Origin: Fistulifera solaris
Lineage: Eukaryota; Bacillariophyta; Bacillariophyceae; Naviculales; Stauroneidaceae
Length of the DNA: 64,000 nt
Direction: 5' to 3'
Assembly (NCBI GenBank): GCA_030295235.1
Contig: AP026135.1
Location: forward strand, 612,501 to 676,500
A model generated the notes under the pieces. It saw only the letters and a list, made by a program, of their open reading frames with translations, was not told the DNA's origin and made no database searches. A program made the position numbers and the translations under genes. This document shows, in pieces, positions 1 through 9,770 of the stretch. The stretch's first letter is position 1; every line of letters starts with the position of its first letter.

Positions 1-1202
1 CGATCTTTTCCATTCGCGCATTGAACAGAAATTTACTGAATTTGACGGGTATTTCTGGGGTGCGAAAGAATCAGAGTTGCATAATACGGTCACTATGTTC
101 CTTTTAATCACCGAAATTGCATTCGAAATGATTTTCTGCTACATTTCTTACCAACCCGAAGTTGAGAGTTGTAGAAGAACTATAAAGGTGTCTCACTTGC
201 CAGTCGAAACGTAGCTTTACCAAGTGCCAAGCACCGTTTGCTAATTGGAACAGTTTCTACATTGTATGAAGGCGTAAGGAAATCATTGTGTTGATTCCTT
301 GGGGACAAAATTGTGTTGAGATTTTTGTCCGGCCTAAATTCATCCGGATGAGGACTCTTGTTTGCCTTCGCTGACTCAGATTGAGAGCAACGAACCTCAG
401 CGTTCTGGTCGTGTTACCTGGTATCCCGGCGCGGAAAAGCAAAAGGAAACATAGGGAATGAAGAATGGGATCACCAACAATTTTGCTGTGGAAGAATTTC
501 CATTTTATCCTGGTGTGGCTTGACAAGAATCTTGTGCTTTTGAGGACAACGACCTTATCCATTGTCGCATCAAACAGAATGATTTACCAAATTTGACGGT
601 GTTGGAGATATTCGCAAAACTTATTCAAGCACTCCGTACTGGTGAGCGACCCAGGGTGTAACTTTAGAGAAGAACTCGAGACAGCGCCTCAACTGTTTCT
701 AAAGATATCACATAGACGCCAACATGGAGGCGCTTATCTGATTTGCGCAGCAACCCACTGAGGTATCCTCGGCATAGAAAATCTCCATTGGAGCACTATA
801 GATTTCATCGTCAAGTCCGGTACCTGGCAAGGGAAAAGTAGATCTTGAAAAGGGTGAATCGAACCAGCTGCGCATCGGCGAAAATATACATACAGTTGTT
901 TTTAATACAGTGACATTATTTAGCTATGTATAATTTATAGGAAGTAGCTATTTGCTTTGCAACGAAGATACTTGTAAAGTTTCTTCACCGTGGAGCTTCA
1001 ATGTGAAAGCGGCATTAAGATCGCCCTGTGCCTTCTAGCTAACATTCTCTTTTGCTGGCGACATGGTATTATTGAAGCATAGTTTGTACACTCACTCCGC
1101 TTGCTCCTCACAATAGCTTGAGCTGACTGCCATTGTTATGGTGTGCGCTAAAAGCTTTACTAAGACGATTCGACAAGACACGAAAGTCGGGACTGACTCG
1201 GT
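1..1202. other. Left-edge intergenic region
   Basis: No convincing gene is seen. Short open frames here lack domains and biased composition. The stretch at about 8-45 resembles the stretch at about 553-592 (shared blocks such as AATTTGACGG and AACAGAA), which suggests an old, diverged duplication about 540 bp apart. A TACCTGGTA palindrome lies at 415-423 and a partial one at 820-829. Confidence 0.5.
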
Positions 1203-3098
1203 TCACTTCCAAGCAGCTGCTCGAGCGAGTAACGCTTTGAGTGCAGCGCGACCTTCATCCTCAATTTCAGAGTCGTGGCCTGATGAGTCAGAATCGCAAT
1301 TAGACGAATGAGAAGAGTCCGCATCTGACTGAAAGAAGTCTTGCTCGCCTCGTTCTTTGTCCACCCTTGCGAAATTTTTTGAGTTAGCAAGCGCCTCGAG
1401 TGTTTTTCTATTTGATTGTTTCTGCCGCGCACGTTTTGCAAAAGACTTCGCGCCCTTGTTTACCTTTTTACGGACAGCTTTATTACCAGTGGCGTATGAG
1501 AGTAAGTCTCGGAGAGCTGATCGTCCCAGCGTTGAACCAGCAACTGTCACGTCGCCCTCCTCGGAAGAAATATCTGAAAATACGTCGTTTGCGTTTTCAC
1601 GTTGAAGATCGTCGCTTAAATCCTCCTGAGACTCTAGAAATGTAGTAGACTTTCCTTCGCTCATAATTTCCGATGTAGCTTTTAGTAATAGGGCTCGCAA
1701 GGCACTTCTTCCTGTACCTGTGACGGACGTCGCAACAGATTGGCTTCTGGCCAATGTAGAAACCTCTTCGGGATGAGTCGCTACTGTCGCCGGTGGTAAA
1801 ATCACCTTTCGATGCACCAGAGTTTCAAAAGCATCCTGTAAACTCTCTTCTATGACTGCACTTACTCCTTCAGGTAAAACCAGCTGAAATCCGGGCGACT
1901 CTTTCTCATCTTGATTGTTTAGAATGGGTTCTCGCGTCAACAGCTCGTCGATGCCATCCGAGTCAGTACTCCTCGATGGATGAGTAGAGGCATCCACAGC
2001 TATCTCGACAAAACCGTGACGAAGCCTAACACGTTTCTTTCCGGGCTTTCGTGATCTCGAAAAGAAAGCTAGCCCATCGAGTCCAGTTTTCTCCATCGGA
2101 AACAAGTGAGTTGCCCCATCCCTCATCCGGTGTCTTCTTTGTTTGTCGCGAGACCATTGCATTTGCTTCATAGAATTGCGTTGATTGATATACTGCTCTA
2201 CTTCCTCTTGGAGAACGGTGGGTATCTGGTAGAATTCAGCAAGAGGTGCCTCAGAAACTTTGAGCGCCGTGTCAGTCCACAGAAACGTTTGGCGATTTTC
2301 TTTCCACCACTTTTCGGTAACAGTTGTGGGAGGGACTGAATAGTCGCCATGGCCAGCTAGAGCTTCCAAGCCACATGGTCCTGTGTAGGCACAATGGTCG
2401 AAATTCGTCATGAGTCTCACGATTATTTCAACGGTGTCTTTTGCCAGCGAACATGTGATTTTGAAGCTTTGATCCCAATCCCCCAATTCAAATTGTGAAC
2501 TGGCTACTTTGGCTAAGCACAACTCGCGCAGCTGTAGCAGATCATGATAGTGCTCTAAATCAATACGGATTCGTTCTCGATAGCATCTACGAAATGCCAG
2601 GCGAGGATTGTAGCGGTGCTGTATGTTCATTGGCAACGTCTCCATTTCAGAAGATAGTTTTTCCGGGTGAGGATTGGTTTCGAACAACGAGTAGAGGAGA
2701 AAAACAGAAAATGCCCCAAACGAATGAATATCTTCATCAGGTTGAAAGGCACGGCGCAGGAAATCAAAACAAACCGCATAAAGCAATTGGGAGTAAGCGG
2801 CGGCGTCACATCGCGGAGGAGTGAATTGTGTGTGTAGAAGCGATATTCCTGCATCCGAGAAAATCGTTTTGAAGACAGTGAATGACCATCCCTTCCAATC
2901 ATGAATATCAAAGAGAAAAGATTTGTTCAATGCAGCAACAAAGTTCGGATATTGCGCTATCAAGTCGTCATGAATGGCACGCTGTAACGGCCCGCCGTCG
3001 CGTAACGGATGATTCTGATCAAGAGGTGATGCGTTTTCCTGTTTTTCTCTTCTCAGTTTCCCACCATACGCTGGGGGCTTTAGCCGAAATGGAAGCAT
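1203..3098 (-). CDS. SNAPC1 (SNAP43)-like snRNA-activating complex subunit
   Basis: Single-exon protein of 631 aa. The N-terminal 230 residues resemble the SNAPC1/SNAP43 core: a DWKGWSF segment where the family has F..LW..FKF, a helical block with FGAFSVFLLYSLFETNP matching the family's LG.LYLLY.LY.TQP element, then a long helix rich in R/E/L. In the family, this subunit acts in the nucleus in the SNAPc complex that binds the proximal element of snRNA promoters for Pol II and Pol III. The C-terminal half is low complexity, basic and acidic, with three copies of a G-R-[SA]-A-L-[RK]-x-L-L motif at about residues 463, 525 and 616. The identification rests on visual family resemblance, so another SNAPc-like or unrelated nuclear protein remains possible. 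Confidence 0.55.
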   Translation of the reverse strand: MLPFRLKPPAYGGKLRREKQENASPLDQNHPLRDGGPLQRAIHDDLIAQYPNFVAALNKSFLFDIHDWKGWSFTVFKTIFSDAGISLLHTQFTPPRCDAAAYSQLLYAVCFDFLRRAFQPDEDIHSFGAFSVFLLYSLFETNPHPEKLSSEMETLPMNIQHRYNPRLAFRRCYRERIRIDLEHYHDLLQLRELCLAKVASSQFELGDWDQSFKITCSLAKDTVEIIVRLMTNFDHCAYTGPCGLEALAGHGDYSVPPTTVTEKWWKENRQTFLWTDTALKVSEAPLAEFYQIPTVLQEEVEQYINQRNSMKQMQWSRDKQRRHRMRDGATHLFPMEKTGLDGLAFFSRSRKPGKKRVRLRHGFVEIAVDASTHPSRSTDSDGIDELLTREPILNNQDEKESPGFQLVLPEGVSAVIEESLQDAFETLVHRKVILPPATVATHPEEVSTLARSQSVATSVTGTGRSALRALLLKATSEIMSEGKSTTFLESQEDLSDDLQRENANDVFSDISSEEGDVTVAGSTLGRSALRDLLSYATGNKAVRKKVNKGAKSFAKRARQKQSNRKTLEALANSKNFARVDKERGEQDFFQSDADSSHSSNCDSDSSGHDSEIEDEGRAALKALLARAAAWK

Positions 3099-3480
3099 GG
3101 GATCGAGACAAACTCATGCTTTGCTATAGCAACACGGTCTATTGTCTTCGTTCCGAAGATGGAAACTCAACTTTTATGAAAACGGACTTGTTTATGCGGT
3201 GCGCAACACGCAATGCAATAATAAAAGCGGAAAAAAGAATCATGACTCAAGACTGAAATCAGTCGTGGTGTATTAGGAATTTCACTTCGGACTCTAGTAT
3301 GGGACCTTAAGGAGCTTTTTGACATCGCATTGATCGTCAGAAGCTTTGTACTTGTAAACATTCGTTATAAATGCAAGCAGCAAGATTAGACCTTTAAAGA
3401 AGTACTATGATCATGGGGAATGAATTTATTTTGATGGATGAAAAAAATGCAGAATTGGCTTCGTCGTCCGAAAACGTAGA

Positions 3481-3566
3481 CATGATTTTTTAAGAAGTAA
3501 ACAAGGGTAGTCTAGACGCATCACATGATTTTTTAAGAAGTAAACAAGGTTAGTCTAGACGCATCA
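3481..3566. repeat. 43-bp tandem duplication
   Basis: Two adjacent copies, 3481-3523 and 3524-3566, begin CATGATTTTTTAAGAAG and end TAGTCTAGACGCATC(A). They differ at one base (AAGGG versus AAGGT). They lie just beyond the 3' end of the leucine-rich-repeat gene, between it and the divergent SNAPC1-like promoter region. Confidence 0.95.
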
Positions 3567-3645
3567 AACACTATTCTAATATTTAAGGTACTTTCATTTT
3601 ATAACATTGTTTTGCGTCTTCAATCCTCTGTGAACGCATCATCTA

Positions 3646-4947
3646 TCATCTCTTATGCTGAAACGTGCAAATAGATGGCGTTTCCAATAAATGGGTATAA
3701 ATATCGTCGAGGTGACAGGATACCTTACTTAAAACCTTCGCTGACATGATTGGAGACGCTTGATGACTTTGTAAATATCCGCGACCTGCCTGATTTAGTC
3801 GTAGATACGTTTTCAAGTTGCTTGGTATCTCCTCGTCCGTGATTATCTCATTGAGCATATAATGTGCAGCAACAGCTGCGGAAAGTCCAGCGATATTCAC
3901 ATGCATCCCGCTAATTTGCAAAGTATTGAGGTTATTGCACAAATACATAAGCTTGGTAAGCACTTTTGCAGACAACCCGATATTTTCGGACAAGTTCAGA
4001 GTAGTCAATCGAGCAGGAATATATGAGACATCGAGCTTCAAATCGTCCAAATTGCAGTCTACCAGCTCGAGTGTATGCAATGCGGCACCGCTGAAATTTG
4101 GAAGCACCTTAATGTTCGTATGATATAAGCCATAACTTTCCCACTTAGGATTGAAAGGAAGGTAATCATCGAAAAACGAACACCCGTTTAATTGGATATG
4201 GCGCAGGTTGTCGTGGTCTACAATGAATTTGCATGTCTCACTTGAAAGAGCAATGCAGGATAAATGCAATGAGGTCAAGTTGGATGGCAATATCAATTGA
4301 AGTGGTCGTTGATCGAAGTAGAGTAGCTGGAGTGTCTCTAATGTTTCGCACCGAGGTAGGACTTTCAAGAAGTTATCTGACTCTCGGTATACTCTACACC
4401 GCCAAAAGGTAAGCATTTCCAGCGTTGTATCCTGAAGTAGATCAAACAGATCCCCATTCGAGAAATTAAGACCGAATAAGGAAAGTTCTTTCAGGCGAGG
4501 TAACTTCAACATTCTCCCCCAAGCGAGTCTCTCTTCGGCCGCACGTATCCGTCCCAAATGGGCACCAGATGCTTTCAATGAAAGAGACTCTAGATTTCGG
4601 CAATGACTGACTAATGTACGGAAGAGGTTATAGTGCCCGTGAACGCGGTAGTTTTCCATTTCCAATTTTTTAAGTTGAGAAAGCTGCGACAGCCATTGGC
4701 AAAGAAGATCGACAGAACGGTCTTGATATATCTGAGTCGTCCCCCAGCGCACGCATAAATTTTCCGTGTCCAAAAACATGGAAAGATCTTCTATCGACGG
4801 AAAGGAAACACTACACGATAGTTGAAGTGTAAGCTGCTTCTTTGATGGAGCATGGCAAACTCCCACTGATGGTAATGTGATTCCATTTTCGGGAAAACGT
4901 TCACCACAAATAATGGACGATGTTTTCCCCGTTAGGCAGTCGTCCAT
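3646..4947 (-). CDS. Leucine-rich-repeat protein (RNI-like)
   Basis: Single-exon protein of 433 aa. From about residue 85 to 370 it is built from irregular repeats of the L.xL.L.x.xL type (for example LKKLEMENYRV, LESLSLKASG, LKELSLFGLNF, LTSLHLSC), 20-28 residues apart. This is typical of ribonuclease-inhibitor-like LRR arrays used for protein binding. No F-box, kinase, TIR or membrane segment is visible. The N-terminal 60 residues are not repeat-like. Such LRR-only proteins are numerous in diatoms and mostly uncharacterised, so no specific partner can be named. The assignment to the LRR fold is firm; the function is unknown. Confidence 0.8.
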   Translation of the reverse strand: MDDCLTGKTSSIICGERFPENGITLPSVGVCHAPSKKQLTLQLSCSVSFPSIEDLSMFLDTENLCVRWGTTQIYQDRSVDLLCQWLSQLSQLKKLEMENYRVHGHYNLFRTLVSHCRNLESLSLKASGAHLGRIRAAEERLAWGRMLKLPRLKELSLFGLNFSNGDLFDLLQDTTLEMLTFWRCRVYRESDNFLKVLPRCETLETLQLLYFDQRPLQLILPSNLTSLHLSCIALSSETCKFIVDHDNLRHIQLNGCSFFDDYLPFNPKWESYGLYHTNIKVLPNFSGAALHTLELVDCNLDDLKLDVSYIPARLTTLNLSENIGLSAKVLTKLMYLCNNLNTLQISGMHVNIAGLSAAVAAHYMLNEIITDEEIPSNLKTYLRLNQAGRGYLQSHQASPIMSAKVLSKVSCHLDDIYTHLLETPSICTFQHKR

Positions 4948-6546
4948 TTTGCTTGATGCACCTTACAAAAGGCAACGGTGCGTTGAAATTCTTGCGAGGA
5001 TCGCGAATGAAATTATTTTGATGGGTTGCGGAGCGAAAGATCATCGAGAAAATCCATCGGCAGTTCGTCCTATTTCTGTCCGTTCGTGTTTCGTGTCTGC
5101 GACAAAAAGCAGCTGCACAGGCACCGCGAAGAACAGAAAATGCAATACCACTACGACGCCTCTCGTTTGACGAGTGACGATCAGACGCATGGCGACGAGG
5201 AGGAGGAGGAGTCGTCGTCGTCGCGTCTCAGTCGTCGCGGAAAAATTCAAATGGTGACTAAGCAACAAAATAATGCACAACTGAATTAATCGTTACATAG
5301 TCACACCCGTTTCACACAAAATGCACAACTCAATGCGGACAGTGCCGTACGACACGAGAAAGCAAAGCAGCGTCCCTTGACACTTATGATGGAACTGTTT
5401 TGACATCGCTTGTAAGAGCTCTAACAAACAGAAATGAATACAATAACAACTAATGAGAACGGAAATGAATCTAGTCATGTCAGCCCTTCCGACGATTGCT
5501 GGACAGCCTCATTTCCGTTTTGTTGTCAACCAAGGATATGCAATGGTCAAATGCTTTTATCGGGAAAATCGTTTACTCTCGCTATTTAAGGCTCTACATT
5601 GACCCTAAAACATACCCACCCCTGACTGGGCAAGGAGGCAAAACCTTTCTGGCGAGAATATTGACATCGTCGAGCTGTTACCAAAAGACCGTCAGATGAC
5701 CGCATTGAGAAACGCTCAATTAATTGCTTGCAATGGAAGCCAGGGCAGCAAAATTAAAACCTGTGTCTTTACGTGTTTGCGTCACCGAGAGCAGACTCGC
5801 CGAAGTGACGGACCCGTAAGACGGATTCGAAAGTCAACCAAGCAACTTAGACTATAATCTTGCCTGTCACTACCGCTTTACTCTGCGGTGGGATGTTAGC
5901 TACTACATGACTCTCGGTAATGACTGTGTGAACCGTGAACCACATGCATCATGCCAAGTTGGCGGCAGGTGAAATCCCTAATCGTTTCGCTAAAATATGC
6001 AACCGAATGCCTATGATTTCATTGTCGACTTTCCCGATTTAAGCCACAGCGACGATGAAGCTTGCACATTCTATGATTTGGTGAACCCTAATTTCCAAGC
6101 CCTTGCCGTGCACTAGGACATAATTTCACTGAGCATGATGTTGCCCGCGTGAAGGCTTTCTTTAAACAACTCATTCAAGAAAAGCAGTGCATGCTATGAA
6201 GATTAATCATACTCTTTTATCGCAGCTATTCTTAATTGATTAAAAAAAGTCAGGTTTTTACTTGTGAAACTTTGTTTTCCTATTTCTATTTTCTATTTAA
6301 AAATCAAAGATCAAAGCAATTTACTTTAGCAGAGCTTGGCTGCTTTAGTCACGGGTTACAGAGCTATGGTTCACGGTACGTGCATTGCTTGACCGGTACC
6401 GAACACAATTTCTAAATAATAAGACATGACGAACACACCTTACCAAAAGAAATACCTGGTACTGGATGTATGTTTTGAGTTTTTGACGCTCATAAACAAA
6501 CGAAAGGTCGATAAAAGCGATAATTACTCATTCATATTAGAGCACC
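4948..6546. other. Intergenic region between the LRR and TatD genes
   Basis: About 1.6 kb with no supported gene. Open frames at 5026-5289 and 5041-5280 arise from the GAG/TCG triplet run at about 5194-5222 and are probably chance. The last 350 bp are AT-rich. A TACCTGGTA palindrome lies at 6453-6461, about 100 bp upstream of the TatD start. Confidence 0.5.
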
Positions 6547-6576
6547 ATGGACAATGACAGTCGTTCTTCCTTTTGA
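6547..6576 (+). promoter_or_regulatory. Overlapping upstream ORF (9 codons plus stop)
   Basis: An ATG in strong initiation context (CACCATGG) opens a short frame that ends at TGA 6574-6576. It is out of frame with the TatD start at 6554 and overlaps it. Scanning ribosomes would meet this ATG first, so it may depress translation of the main frame. Alternatively, a base is missing here, so that the strong ATG is really the start of the TatD protein. Confidence 0.5.
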
Positions 6577-7354
6577 TAGCCACAACCATATTCACATGGG
6601 CCCTAGTTCTCCTCAGCAATCACTGAAGGTGCCACTTTCAGGAATGGCAATCATGTCGACGCATCCTCGGGATTTTAACACCGTCCTCGATTTGTCAACT
6701 ACCCTGTCGAATGAATCGCGACATACCGTTCCCTGTTTTGGGGTGCATCCGTGGTTCTTGCATGAAACGGAAAGTAACTGGATCACCGAACTGGAATATT
6801 GGATTGCAGAGACTCCTAGCGCGATCGTTGGTGAAATCGGTTTAGACGGCTTTCATTTCGATCCAGATACTCAGCAACTGACATCGTCCTTAGAGGATCA
6901 AAAGCAGGCTTTTTTGAACCAAATGGAACTCGCGGCTCAATATGATCGCCCCGTCAGTATTCACACCGTTCAATGCTTTGGAACACTCTTCGAAAGTCTC
7001 TCCCTACTAAGAAAGAGAAAGAAAATGCCGTTAAAAATGTACTTTCACGCGTTTGGAGGCAAGGTAGGGACGGTCGATCAGTTAATTGCTGCCTGTAAGG
7101 GCAGTGAGGTCTACTTTGGGTTTGCCCCAGTGATTAACTTTCGTTCGCCCAAGACGGCGGATGTCATTCGAAAAGTGGGCCTCAATCGCTTGCTACTGGA
7201 GACAGACCACGAAGATGCTGCCTATGTACCCGAAAGCGTACAGAGTGGCATTCGTATTATCGCCGAGGCTCTGGGGTGTTCCGAGCGAGAGGTTGTTGAG
7301 ACAACAACGGCAAATGCTTTCCAGTTCTATCGGATCTCGCTCGAAGTAGAATGA
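6554..7354 (+). CDS. TatD-family metal-dependent hydrolase
   Basis: Protein of 266 aa of the TatD/amidohydrolase superfamily, which are metal-dependent DNases or related phosphodiesterases. The metal-binding HxH is in FDSHNHIH (His10 and His12). The Glu after the fourth strand is in VGEIGLDGF, a further His is in VSIHTV, and the conserved Asp region is LLLETDHED. Length matches the family (about 260 aa). There is no targeting presequence. The start follows an overlapping upstream ATG in better context, so its use is uncertain. The gene converges with PUS10, with a 53-bp gap. The true substrate cannot be read from sequence; the closest family role is a 3'-5' exonuclease in DNA repair or turnover. 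Confidence 0.85.
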   Translation: MTVVLPFDSHNHIHMGPSSPQQSLKVPLSGMAIMSTHPRDFNTVLDLSTTLSNESRHTVPCFGVHPWFLHETESNWITELEYWIAETPSAIVGEIGLDGFHFDPDTQQLTSSLEDQKQAFLNQMELAAQYDRPVSIHTVQCFGTLFESLSLLRKRKKMPLKMYFHAFGGKVGTVDQLIAACKGSEVYFGFAPVINFRSPKTADVIRKVGLNRLLLETDHEDAAYVPESVQSGIRIIAEALGCSEREVVETTTANAFQFYRISLEVE

Positions 7355-7407
7355 CGACTATTACTACGATGTCAAGATCTCGTACGTCAAATATGATCCT
7401 TTACTGA

Positions 7408-8949
7408 TCATGATTGCTCCAGCGAATCGGCTACTACATGCGGTGACATTTGTATGCCCTCGCAATCCAATTCCAAAAGGTCGGTATGACAGCCCAGCAA
7501 CGAAGCCATACTGGGTATTGTCCGCCCCAGATCACTGTGCACAAACTCTTTAACGTACGTTCCAGCCGTTGTGGAAATTTGGAGTTGAAAATGGTGCTCG
7601 TCAATGACCGTCGCCTGATACGAAAGGACGTACCGTGTGCGTTTGATGTTGCTACGTCGGTGGAGCACCCGAATGGGGGTAGCTTGCTGGATTTTTAAGG
7701 GAAAGAGTGCCGTGAACTTATTCAGTATTTCTTGCGTCACGGGTTTGGCACTCCAACAATAACAGCCATAATATTTGACCTTATCTTCTGTTTCAGTTTG
7801 TAAATTCTTGTAAGATGAACTAGGGCAAAACGCCAGTTCCGGTGCAATCCCCACTCCCAAAGGGTTGGTGCCGTACGATCGATGCGACGGCGACTCGTCA
7901 CCATCATTAATACCACGAACAATTTTTGGCAAAGTTACCGTCGGCAAAGGCATTTCCAATGCATCCGTCACTTCGCACACAAATGGTCTCCCCGTGATAT
8001 CCGAGTTTGGCTCGCTCGGTAATAACATTTTGACATCCATGTCTTCCCTACCCGACGCATGAAATTTGCACTTGCCGTAGACCAGATTCGAATCCTCGTT
8101 ATTATTGCTGGTGGAGATCCCACCGACATGTTGGGTCAGAATGGGTACAATTTGCTCCTCGACGGACGTGACCCCTCGTTTACGCGTTACACCCGCATCC
8201 ACCACCACAAAGGGAGTTTGGGATACATCTCGTCGCGTTTTCGTATAACAACTTTTGACGTAAAAAGGTCTTCTCCAAACAGCAACATGAATTTCTACAT
8301 CGGTAAGTGCTTCGTCTTTCGGAGGATCCCACGCACCTTCGACCGGCTGTGTCGAACTGTTGATGGACCAGACGACTTTGCCCTGTTGCTCGATACGTTG
8401 TTCGAGATTCTCTCGTGGATCACCTCCTTGCGATACCTCTTCGTAAGTACGCCTTTTTCTCTTTTTTCGTGACTTGTTCTGGTGGGATGTATCCAAGCTA
8501 GGCCGTTTTACGGTGGGTAGGACGACGACCGCGACACTCAAATGCCCTTGTTGCTCATCTTTGACGCAGGAAGGGAATGAGTCGAGTATCTCACTGGTAG
8601 CATAGTCAAGTTCAATACGTTTGAGACACTCGTGTAAAGTGTCTTTCCCATACTGCTTGAGTCGTTGCGTGTAATCGGCACATGCCTTCCGATTTCCACA
8701 ACGGGCCAATCGATAGATCAAATCTCCCGGTAGGTTGATGGTGTTGTTGTCGCTGGAAAATTTCACAAACTGACGGTACGGTTCCACCATGGTTCGTATA
8801 GCATCTTTGAGCCGTTTCGCAAAGGTCTCTTTTTGAAAAACTCCCAAGCAAACAAAACACGTTTGTGTCGTTGCCGTGTCGGTAGTAGGGTGGATGCTTA
8901 GAGCAGTCTGGCACGTTACGCAAAGCGGATACTCGTGTTCGGAACCCAT
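7408..8949 (-). CDS. PUS10: tRNA pseudouridine synthase Pus10
   Basis: Single-exon protein of 513 aa. The N-terminal zinc-binding module has CVTC and CFVC (Cys10, 13, 31, 34). A basic linker (KNKSRKKRKRR) follows at about 157-167. The catalytic domain starts near residue 225 with a CYTKTRRDVSQTPFVV segment and has the family's GRED-M-DVKML active-site motif (Asp303/Asp305). The C-terminus carries TPIRVLHRR and AGTYVKEFVHSDLGRT, both diagnostic for Pus10. In archaea and eukaryotes, Pus10 makes pseudouridine 54/55 in tRNA; the human protein also has a role in microRNA processing. All key motifs are intact and the length is normal. It converges with the TatD gene. Confidence 0.93.
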   Translation of the reverse strand: MGSEHEYPLCVTCQTALSIHPTTDTATTQTCFVCLGVFQKETFAKRLKDAIRTMVEPYRQFVKFSSDNNTINLPGDLIYRLARCGNRKACADYTQRLKQYGKDTLHECLKRIELDYATSEILDSFPSCVKDEQQGHLSVAVVVLPTVKRPSLDTSHQNKSRKKRKRRTYEEVSQGGDPRENLEQRIEQQGKVVWSINSSTQPVEGAWDPPKDEALTDVEIHVAVWRRPFYVKSCYTKTRRDVSQTPFVVVDAGVTRKRGVTSVEEQIVPILTQHVGGISTSNNNEDSNLVYGKCKFHASGREDMDVKMLLPSEPNSDITGRPFVCEVTDALEMPLPTVTLPKIVRGINDGDESPSHRSYGTNPLGVGIAPELAFCPSSSYKNLQTETEDKVKYYGCYCWSAKPVTQEILNKFTALFPLKIQQATPIRVLHRRSNIKRTRYVLSYQATVIDEHHFQLQISTTAGTYVKEFVHSDLGRTIPSMASLLGCHTDLLELDCEGIQMSPHVVADSLEQS

Positions 8950-9770
8950 ACGGTGTACAAATTCGTCGAAGGGAGAGAAGACTCGAGCGATCAGGCCTCT
9001 GGTAAAAGGGTAGTTCTATTGATTTCTATGATTGGTGAGATTTGTAATGACACTTTATGTGTTTTGTTTACGGCTTGACGATGGATTCAGAATTCAGATC
9101 CTTTACCTGGTATTGTGCGGTTGCAAACGCGAGTAATTCCGGGACTGAAAGTTAAGTCGTGAGAGAAGTCGAAAACAATGTGTCAGGTTCACGTATCAAC
9201 TTTCAACATGATGATGATTCTTATACCATAACCATCGATAATAATTACTCAACGTAATAAATAATCAGAATGAAGTTCCCGCCTTTTGATCTCCTGTCAA
9301 TTATTGGGCGGCAATGGTTAGTAGGGCAGAGTTTCTCTTTTATAATTGATCCGTTATAAAGTCGCCAGACTTGAGACCCGATTGAGTCGGAGAATCCATT
9401 ATGTTCGTATAGTGCATTTGAAGCAATGTCCACGTGTCTAGATTACCGCGACTACAAATCCAACAAGAGCATCAACACCAGTAACAACTAACAACGCCAA
9501 TAAAAGAATAGTTTGCTCTGCCAAGAATTGGTCGACAGTAGTACCAGGTACAGAGAGCGTTTTCTTTTTTGATCGAAGTGTTCCGGGACTGCAATCCTTT
9601 TGAGTCACGTCAAGACTACACTTTACAGAATAGTGCTCTTCCGTCTTCCGCACCATCGACCATCTGCAGAAAGGATTTCCCGCCACCGTCGAAAATGAAG
9701 AAATAATAATGGTTTTAATTCACTTCATTCTTCGCGTCTAGCAACTATCCATCTAGTTAATGTAATCTTT
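8950..9770. other. Intergenic region with a doubtful 72-codon ORF (9438-9656, minus)
   Basis: This is the shared upstream region of PUS10 and WDR6. A minus-strand frame ending at 9438 could encode about 72 aa from the ATG at 9656. Its C-terminus is hydrophobic (TILLLALLVVTGVDALVG), like a tail anchor. It has no recognisable family and may be chance. Palindromes TACCTGGTA (9104-9112) and GTACCAGGTAC (9541-9551) lie here. Confidence 0.4.

Noticed and set aside
257-562. 101-codon minus-strand open frame
   Set aside because: No domain, no repeat and mixed composition; it lies in a region that looks intergenic throughout.
848-872. T-arm-like sequence (GGTTCGATTC on the minus strand)
   Set aside because: No anticodon stem, D-arm or acceptor pairing can be placed around it, so it is not a tRNA gene.
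5026-5289. Charged 87-codon frame with Glu and Ser runs
   Set aside because: The runs come from GAG and TCG triplet repeats; the remaining translation is not protein-like.
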